In this document: one piece after another, positions 6,596 through 9,701 of the stretch
Position numbering within the stretch: position 1 is the first letter of the stretch
Layout of the letters: every line of letters starts with the position of its first letter
From: Haloarculaceae archaeon
Lineage (GTDB): Archaea > Halobacteriota > Halobacteria > Halobacteriales > Haloarculaceae
Assembly: GCA_018609665.1 (NCBI GenBank)
Contig: JAHENN010000205.1
Location: 1-9,701 of the forward strand
DNA: 9,701 nucleotides
Direction: 5' to 3'
The notes under the pieces: model-generated
Databases searched by the model: none
Told to the model about the DNA's origin: nothing
What the model saw: only the letters and a program-made list of their open reading frames with translations
Program-made: the position numbers and the translations under genes

Positions 6596-7203
6596 CGGGG
6601 TTCAGCGACGAGGAGCGAACCCGCATCCGGGAGGCGCTGCTGGAGGTCGGCCGGGAGCTGTTCGGCCGGTTCGGCCTCGAGCGGACGCGCATCGCGGACC
6701 TGACCGACGAGGTGGGCATCGGGACGAGCACGTTCTACCAGTTCTTCGACTCCAAGGAGGCGCTCTATCTGTCGATTCTCGTCCGGGAGCGCGAGCGGGT
6801 CGCCGAGGAGCTGGACGAGGAGCTGTCGGCGGCGCCGGACGTCCGGGCGGAGGTCCGGCTGACGATCGAGCGGTTTCTCGCCGAGCTGTCCTCGAACCCG
6901 CTGTACTACCGGCTGCTCGTCGAGGACGAGCTCCGGCTGCTCCGCGAACAGCTCCCGGAGGCGGCCGTCGAGAGCCACTTCCGGGAGGGGATGCAGGCCC
7001 AGAGCGAGCACATCGAGCGGTGGGTCGCCGAGCCATCGTTCCGGGTCGACGACCCCGAGCGGCTCCAGGGGCTGTTCCGGCTCCTGGGGTTCACCGTCGC
7101 CGCCCGCGAGGAGCTGTTCGAGCCGGCCGGCGCGGCCGACCTCTACGACGCCAGCCAGGACCTGCTCGTGGACGTCGTCGTCGACGGGCTGTTCGTCGAC
7201 TGA
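6592..7203 (+). CDS. TetR/AcrR family transcriptional regulator
   Basis: This 203-residue protein has the N-terminal TetR DNA-binding domain: helix 1 REALLEVGRELFGRFGLE (~13-30), then the helix-turn-helix RTRIADLTDEVGIGTSTFY (~31-49) and FFDSKEALYLSIL (51-63), a textbook arrangement including the F-x-S/N-K-E-x-L motif. The C-terminal part (~65-203) is helical and would form the dimerisation and ligand-binding domain. The start is GTG 6592: no upstream in-frame start exists before a stop at 6547-6549, and the HTH begins at a normal distance from it. It is divergent from the Ig-domain/RND operon across a shared promoter with an 18-bp palindrome, so it most likely represses both the transporter operon and itself and is released by a ligand, perhaps the transported compound (inference). 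Its TGA (7201-7203) directly abuts the stop of the convergent lipoprotein gene. Confidence 0.93.
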   Translation: MTGFSDEERTRIREALLEVGRELFGRFGLERTRIADLTDEVGIGTSTFYQFFDSKEALYLSILVRERERVAEELDEELSAAPDVRAEVRLTIERFLAELSSNPLYYRLLVEDELRLLREQLPEAAVESHFREGMQAQSEHIERWVAEPSFRVDDPERLQGLFRLLGFTVAAREELFEPAGAADLYDASQDLLVDVVVDGLFVD

Positions 7204-8343
7204 TTACGGCCACGTCGTGACGAGACTCGAGACGTTGGGGTGGTACTGCGTGTCCTGACTCCCGGCGTCGTCGAAGGCCTCTCGTAGCTCCTCGCCCGTC
7301 GGGGCGTTGCCGTCGACGCTGGAAACGGTCGTCTGGACCGTCGCGCCGAACCGCGAGGCGTCCATCGTCGTGATGACCGTATCGAACGGCTCCAGCAGCT
7401 CGAAGTTCCGGTTGTCGTGCGGATACCGCGAGAGTTCCGCCCGCCCGCCGTTGACCTCGCCCGTCACCACCGGCGCCGACGCATCTGCCAGCTGGTCCAG
7501 ACACCACTGCACCGACTCCTCAACGTACACCGGATTCGCCTTCTCGGCGTTACGCTCCAGAATATCGACCGCCGGTTGCGTCAGACTGTTCGGGAAGTTA
7601 TCTACCATCACTGTCAAGACAGGGACACCGTTCGGTTGCAGAAGGACAATTCTTCGACCACCGTTCCCCTCACCACCACGGTACACGTCTCCCTGTTCAG
7701 TCACCTGCTGGCCGTCGAGAGCCTCCCGAATCGGTCCGGGGTCAACACCGACAAAGTGCATGAATCCCGGTCGGTAAAAGATGACCTGATCGACCTCCCG
7801 AGCCGCCTCGCGTTCGCCCTCCTCTGCGTTCAGCCCCAACTGGTCACGCAGCACCGGCCCGAGATTGGGGAACAGCGGCAGCTGCACGTCGATGTAGTCG
7901 AGACAGAGGAGCACTCCCCAAACTGGTGTCTTGAGGCTGTCGTCACGCGGAGCCAGCCTGAAGTTGTCGTCGTCGGTACTGAAGTCCCACCGCTCTTGGG
8001 CGGCCTTGCCGAACTGCGGCGACACGCCCTGCATCCCGAGATACCACTGCCAATCCATCCGGTAGAACACCGCATTTTCTGTGCGGTCCTCACCTGCATC
8101 GGCGTTAGTCCCCCCGACCTGCCGTTCAGGGAGCAGCGTCATGTAGCCCGGCGGCTCCTTCAGGTTCCGCGGCTCCTGTCGGGGCGTCGGTTCCGGGGTG
8201 TCCGTCGGCTCGGGCGTGTCGGTCGGCGTGTCGGTCGGGGCGTCCGTCGGCTCCGGCGTCCCCGCCGAACCGGCGTCGTTGCAGCCGGCGAGCCCGCCGG
8301 CCAGCCCAAGGGCGGCCATCTGGAGGTACCGTCGTCGGCGCAT
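7204..8343 (-). CDS. Lipoprotein of unknown function with Thr/Pro/Asp/Glu-rich linker
   Basis: This 379-residue protein starts with a lipoprotein signal: MRRRRYLQMA, a hydrophobic stretch and the lipobox LAGC with C21. The run RRRYLQ resembles a twin-arginine motif, as is usual for haloarchaeal Tat lipoproteins, so it is probably exported folded and lipid-anchored outside. A linker of repeated T-D-x-P and E-P-T units (29-54) separates it from a mature domain of about 320 residues that I do not recognise. The domain has aromatic-rich segments (YRMDWQWYLGMQG; VDQVIFYRPGFMHFVGVD) and two cysteines (in LLCLDY and VQWCLDQL). From roughly 7204 to 8100 the DNA is only about 50-60% G+C in most 60-base blocks I counted, with frequent A/T-ending codons (GTA, GAT, AGT, ATT, AAT), whereas the signal/linker part and neighbours are around 70%. 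This suggests acquisition of the mature domain. It has its own promoter and ends tail to tail with tetR. Confidence 0.87.
   Translation of the reverse strand: MRRRRYLQMAALGLAGGLAGCNDAGSAGTPEPTDAPTDTPTDTPEPTDTPEPTPRQEPRNLKEPPGYMTLLPERQVGGTNADAGEDRTENAVFYRMDWQWYLGMQGVSPQFGKAAQERWDFSTDDDNFRLAPRDDSLKTPVWGVLLCLDYIDVQLPLFPNLGPVLRDQLGLNAEEGEREAAREVDQVIFYRPGFMHFVGVDPGPIREALDGQQVTEQGDVYRGGEGNGGRRIVLLQPNGVPVLTVMVDNFPNSLTQPAVDILERNAEKANPVYVEESVQWCLDQLADASAPVVTGEVNGGRAELSRYPHDNRNFELLEPFDTVITTMDASRFGATVQTTVSSVDGNAPTGEELREAFDDAGSQDTQYHPNVSSLVTTWP
8182..8259 (-). repeat. Low-complexity repeats encoding the lipoprotein linker
   Basis: About 26 codons built from Thr, Asp, Glu and Pro, with the hexapeptide-like unit T-D-T-P-E-P occurring twice and T-D-x-P several more times. 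On the plus strand this shows as repeated GTCGGTCGG and GTCCGTCGG units. Such linkers follow the lipobox cysteine in many haloarchaeal lipoproteins and act as spacers; the repeats can vary in number by slippage. Confidence 0.75.
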
Positions 8344-8372
8344 CCTGCGGGTGTTTCCTGCAGGGCTCGTCG

Positions 8373-8380
8373 AACATAAA
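8373..8380 (-). promoter_or_regulatory. TATA box of the lipoprotein gene
   Basis: Minus-strand TTTATGTT, centred about 33 bp before the ATG at 8343. Transcription would start around 8350, leaving a leader of only a few nucleotides, the usual near-leaderless haloarchaeal arrangement. It shows that the lipoprotein gene need not depend on the DICT gene 90 bp upstream. Confidence 0.62.
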
Positions 8381-8433
8381 CGATGGCCCGAGGTGCCGGA
8401 GCGAACGGTCGACGCGGCGGCGTCGGGCGGTCG

Positions 8434-9156
8434 TCAGCGCGGCTCGACCAGCCCGTAGGTCGACTCCAGGTGGTCGATGATCCAGTCGACCGTCGAGGGG
8501 TCGTACGTCCAGAAGCCGTAGAATCCCCGGGACTCCCGCTCTTCGGCCAGCAGCGCGCACTTGTTGACGTCGACGCCGTCGCCGTCGTAGGCGACGAACC
8601 ACGACCGCTCGATCTCGTCGGCTCGCTCGACGTGGATGGTGAGGTCGGTGTCGTGCTCCGGAACGTCGGCGTCGGGGACGGCGTAGGCGTGGACGTCGAG
8701 TTCGCTCTCGGCCAGCCGCCCGTAGACGTCCAGCTGCTCGTCGAGCACGGAGAGCCGCTGGAAGCCGGCGTGCAGCGTCCCCGCCCCGACCCGCCAGGCG
8801 CGGTCCTCGATCTCCCGGGAGGCGGCGACCATCTGGTCGGCGTCGTAGGAGGTGAACAGCGTCTCGTCGAGGTGGTCGAGGATCGGGCCGTAGCTCTCCT
8901 CGTCGAAGTCGGGGTCGGCGCCGTCGTCCGGCGACACGAGCACCTCCCCGACGTCGGCCGCCGTGACGAACTCCCCGTCCTCGGCCAGCACCGCGAAGGC
9001 CGCCGGGCGGCCGCTGGGGGTCCGCTCGGCCGTGACCGTCAGGTTCCGGTCCCGGAACTGCTCGCGGAGGCCCTCCACGCGGTCGTCGTCCGCGTTGAAC
9101 ACCGTCAGGGTCTTTTCGTGGTCCTCGACCCCCGCGATGAGTTCGGGTAACGACAT
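8434..9156 (-). CDS. DICT sensory domain protein
   Basis: This 240-residue soluble, strongly acidic protein matches the stand-alone DICT-domain proteins of haloarchaea. The N-terminus MSLPELIAGVEDHEKTLTVF followed by a region ending NLTVTAERTPSGRP (38-51) and LAEDGEFVTA (57-66) is the characteristic opening. The DICT core follows, about 90-215: LDETLFTSYDADQMVAASRE (96-115), an aromatic and His segment around WRVGAGTLHAGFQRLS (121-136), a strand pair to 190 and a final block NKCALLAEERESRGFYGFWTYD (198-219). DICT domains occur with diguanylate cyclases and two-component proteins elsewhere and are thought to sense ligands or signals; here there is no output domain, so a partner protein must carry the response. 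The ATG at 9156 lies ~33 bp after a good TATA box. It is divergent from the oxidoreductase gene. Confidence 0.86.
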   Translation of the reverse strand: MSLPELIAGVEDHEKTLTVFNADDDRVEGLREQFRDRNLTVTAERTPSGRPAAFAVLAEDGEFVTAADVGEVLVSPDDGADPDFDEESYGPILDHLDETLFTSYDADQMVAASREIEDRAWRVGAGTLHAGFQRLSVLDEQLDVYGRLAESELDVHAYAVPDADVPEHDTDLTIHVERADEIERSWFVAYDGDGVDVNKCALLAEERESRGFYGFWTYDPSTVDWIIDHLESTYGLVEPR

Positions 9157-9185
9157 CCAATCACGCGGTAGAATGACACTCCCCG

Positions 9186-9192
9186 CAATAAA
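9186..9192 (-). promoter_or_regulatory. TATA box of the DICT gene
   Basis: Minus-strand TTTATTG, centred about 33 bp upstream of ATG 9156. This spacing predicts a start site near 9162 and a leader of about 6 nt. Confidence 0.62.
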
Positions 9193-9249
9193 TCTGTGCC
9201 CGAGTTCGACCGGCGCCGTCGACCGCCCGACGGGGTCGGTCGTCGACGG

Positions 9250-9259
9250 TTTATATAAT
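9250..9259 (+). promoter_or_regulatory. Distal TATA box of the oxidoreductase gene
   Basis: TTTATATAAT is the strongest TATA match in the window. It would place a transcription start near 9281 and a leader of about 65 nt before ATG 9348. It could instead drive the same gene together with the proximal box. A second AT-rich element (ATTAATA, 9261-9267) follows. Confidence 0.6.
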
Positions 9260-9283
9260 CATTAATACGTGACAACGGGTAGC

Positions 9284-9295
9284 AAACCCTTTTAC
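9284..9295 (+). promoter_or_regulatory. Proximal BRE-TATA element of the oxidoreductase gene
   Basis: AAACCC followed by TTTTAC resembles a BRE plus TATA element of haloarchaeal promoters. A start site near 9317 would give a leader of about 30 nt containing the complete hairpin at 9321-9336. Which of the two boxes is used cannot be told from sequence. Confidence 0.5.
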
Positions 9296-9320
9296 TGCCG
9301 GCTCCCGAGGTACGTAGAAG

Positions 9321-9336
9321 GCGCCCGCTTGGGCGC
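9321..9336 (+). promoter_or_regulatory. 5' leader hairpin before the oxidoreductase start
   Basis: GCGCCC-GCTT-GGGCGC is a perfect 6-bp stem, all G-C pairs, with a 4-nt loop, ending 11 nt before ATG 9348. It sits where a ribosome would bind and is within the leader from either candidate promoter. There is no U-tract after it, so it is not a conventional terminator; a role in translation or mRNA stability is an inference. Confidence 0.5.
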
Positions 9337-9347
9337 AGTGATACACA

Positions 9348-9701
9348 ATGTCAGAGGAACTCGTCTGGCGAATCGCGGGTGGTTCCGGCGACGGAATCGA
9401 CTCGACGAGCCAGAACTTCGCGAAAGCGCTGATGCGGTCGGGGCTGCACGTCTTTACACACCGCCACTATCCCTCCCGCATCCGCGGCGGCCACACGTAC
9501 GTCGAGGTGCGGGCCGCAACGGAGCCGGTCCGCTCCCGCGGCGACGGCCACAACTTCCTGCTGGCGCTGGGTGACTCCTTCGCGCGCAACCCCCAGGAGG
9601 AGGCCTACTACGGCACCGAGGAGATCAAGCCGCTGGCGGAGAACCTCGACGACCTCCGGGAGGGCGGGGTCATCGTCTACGACGAGGGGCTGATCGACGT
9701 C
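9348..9701 (+). CDS. korA: 2-oxoacid:ferredoxin oxidoreductase alpha subunit, N-terminal part
   Basis: The frame starts at ATG 9348 and runs off the right edge after 118 codons. The visible region is the gamma-type domain fused to the front of haloarchaeal alpha subunits: WRIAGGSGDGIDS (7-19) is the glycine-rich opening, followed by FAKALMRSGLHVFTHRHYPS and RIRGGHTYVEVR, the latter strongly conserved in this enzyme family. These CoA-dependent enzymes oxidise pyruvate or 2-oxoglutarate with thiamine diphosphate and iron-sulfur clusters, passing electrons to ferredoxin. From memory of haloarchaeal sequences, the HRHYPSRIRGGHTYVE version fits the 2-oxoglutarate-type KorA better than PorA, hence the tentative symbol; the beta subunit should follow downstream. 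The start is supported by position after two TATA-like boxes and by family N-termini (MSEELVWRIAGG); no Shine-Dalgarno is visible. Confidence 0.9.
   Translation, partial: MSEELVWRIAGGSGDGIDSTSQNFAKALMRSGLHVFTHRHYPSRIRGGHTYVEVRAATEPVRSRGDGHNFLLALGDSFARNPQEEAYYGTEEIKPLAENLDDLREGGVIVYDEGLIDV

Noticed and set aside
6496..7011. 171-codon minus-strand frame antisense to tetR
   Set aside because: It crosses the intergenic promoter region and is antisense to a textbook TetR helix-turn-helix; no plausible start context or motif.
8182..8259. Regular short repeats that might suggest a CRISPR or VNTR array
   Set aside because: The units are codon-phased and encode the Thr/Pro/Asp/Glu linker of the lipoprotein; no spacers and no cas genes.
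8126..9160. 344-codon minus-strand frame across the DICT and lipoprotein genes
   Set aside because: It is out of frame with both recognisable proteins and is Arg/Gly-rich; the DICT and lipoprotein frames explain the region.
9216..9249. Inverted repeat CCGTCGAC / GTCGACGG with 18-bp spacing upstream of the distal TATA box
   Set aside because: GTCGAC-type words are very common in G+C-rich haloarchaeal DNA, several alternative pairings exist here, and the spacing is too long for a simple operator; not convincing without conservation.

Overview
The window looks like chromosomal DNA from a haloarchaeon (class Halobacteria). Base composition is about 70% G+C, the predicted proteins are rich in Asp and Glu, and promoters are of the archaeal TATA/BRE type, several lying so close to the start codon that the mRNA would be leaderless or nearly so. 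Protein families such as the DICT sensor, a degenerate RecA/KaiC-like protein, a Tat-type lipoprotein and a KorA-like 2-oxoacid:ferredoxin oxidoreductase also fit. I see no CRISPR array, tRNA, rRNA, insertion sequence or integrase.

Left part (1-1228, + strand): the 3' end of a LEA-14/WHy-like gene, followed 24 bp later by a metallo-beta-lactamase-fold hydrolase of the AHL-lactonase-like branch. This hydrolase has all expected zinc ligands but Phe where AiiA has its catalytic-site Tyr. It converges on the next block.

Central part (1282-7203): a putative regulated export module. A TetR-type repressor (+ strand) is divergent from a leftward gene run. That run encodes (i) a secreted protein of CARDB/NEW3-like Ig domains anchored by a C-terminal membrane segment, (ii) an 829-residue RND/MMPL transporter whose ATG directly abuts the upstream stop codon, (iii) a RecA/KaiC-like protein lacking a Walker A motif, starting 8 bp after the transporter, and (iv) after an 88-bp gap, a small four-helix membrane protein. 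The 181-bp divergent intergenic region holds one AT-rich box usable as TATA in both directions and a perfect 8-2-8 palindrome, the likely TetR operator. It also holds tiny upstream ORFs on both sides. On the tetR side they form a chain of 4-nt stop/start overlaps. On the transporter side a 31-codon ORF starts where a leaderless transcript would begin and ends inside the first codons of the Ig-domain gene. My inference is that the Ig-domain protein is the archaeal counterpart of a periplasmic adaptor for the RND pump and that TetR controls the module and itself.

Right part (7204-9701): a lipoprotein gene of unknown function (- strand) abuts tetR tail to tail with no spacer. Its mature domain is clearly lower in G+C and uses more A/T-ending codons than its own signal/linker region and all its neighbours. 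Next is a stand-alone DICT-domain sensor (- strand), then a 191-bp divergent intergenic region. The window ends in the 5' part of a 2-oxoacid:ferredoxin oxidoreductase alpha-subunit gene (+ strand, probably korA), preceded by two candidate TATA boxes and a short hairpin just upstream of its ATG.

All functional links are inferred from sequence and gene order only; nothing was searched or computed beyond reading the sequence.
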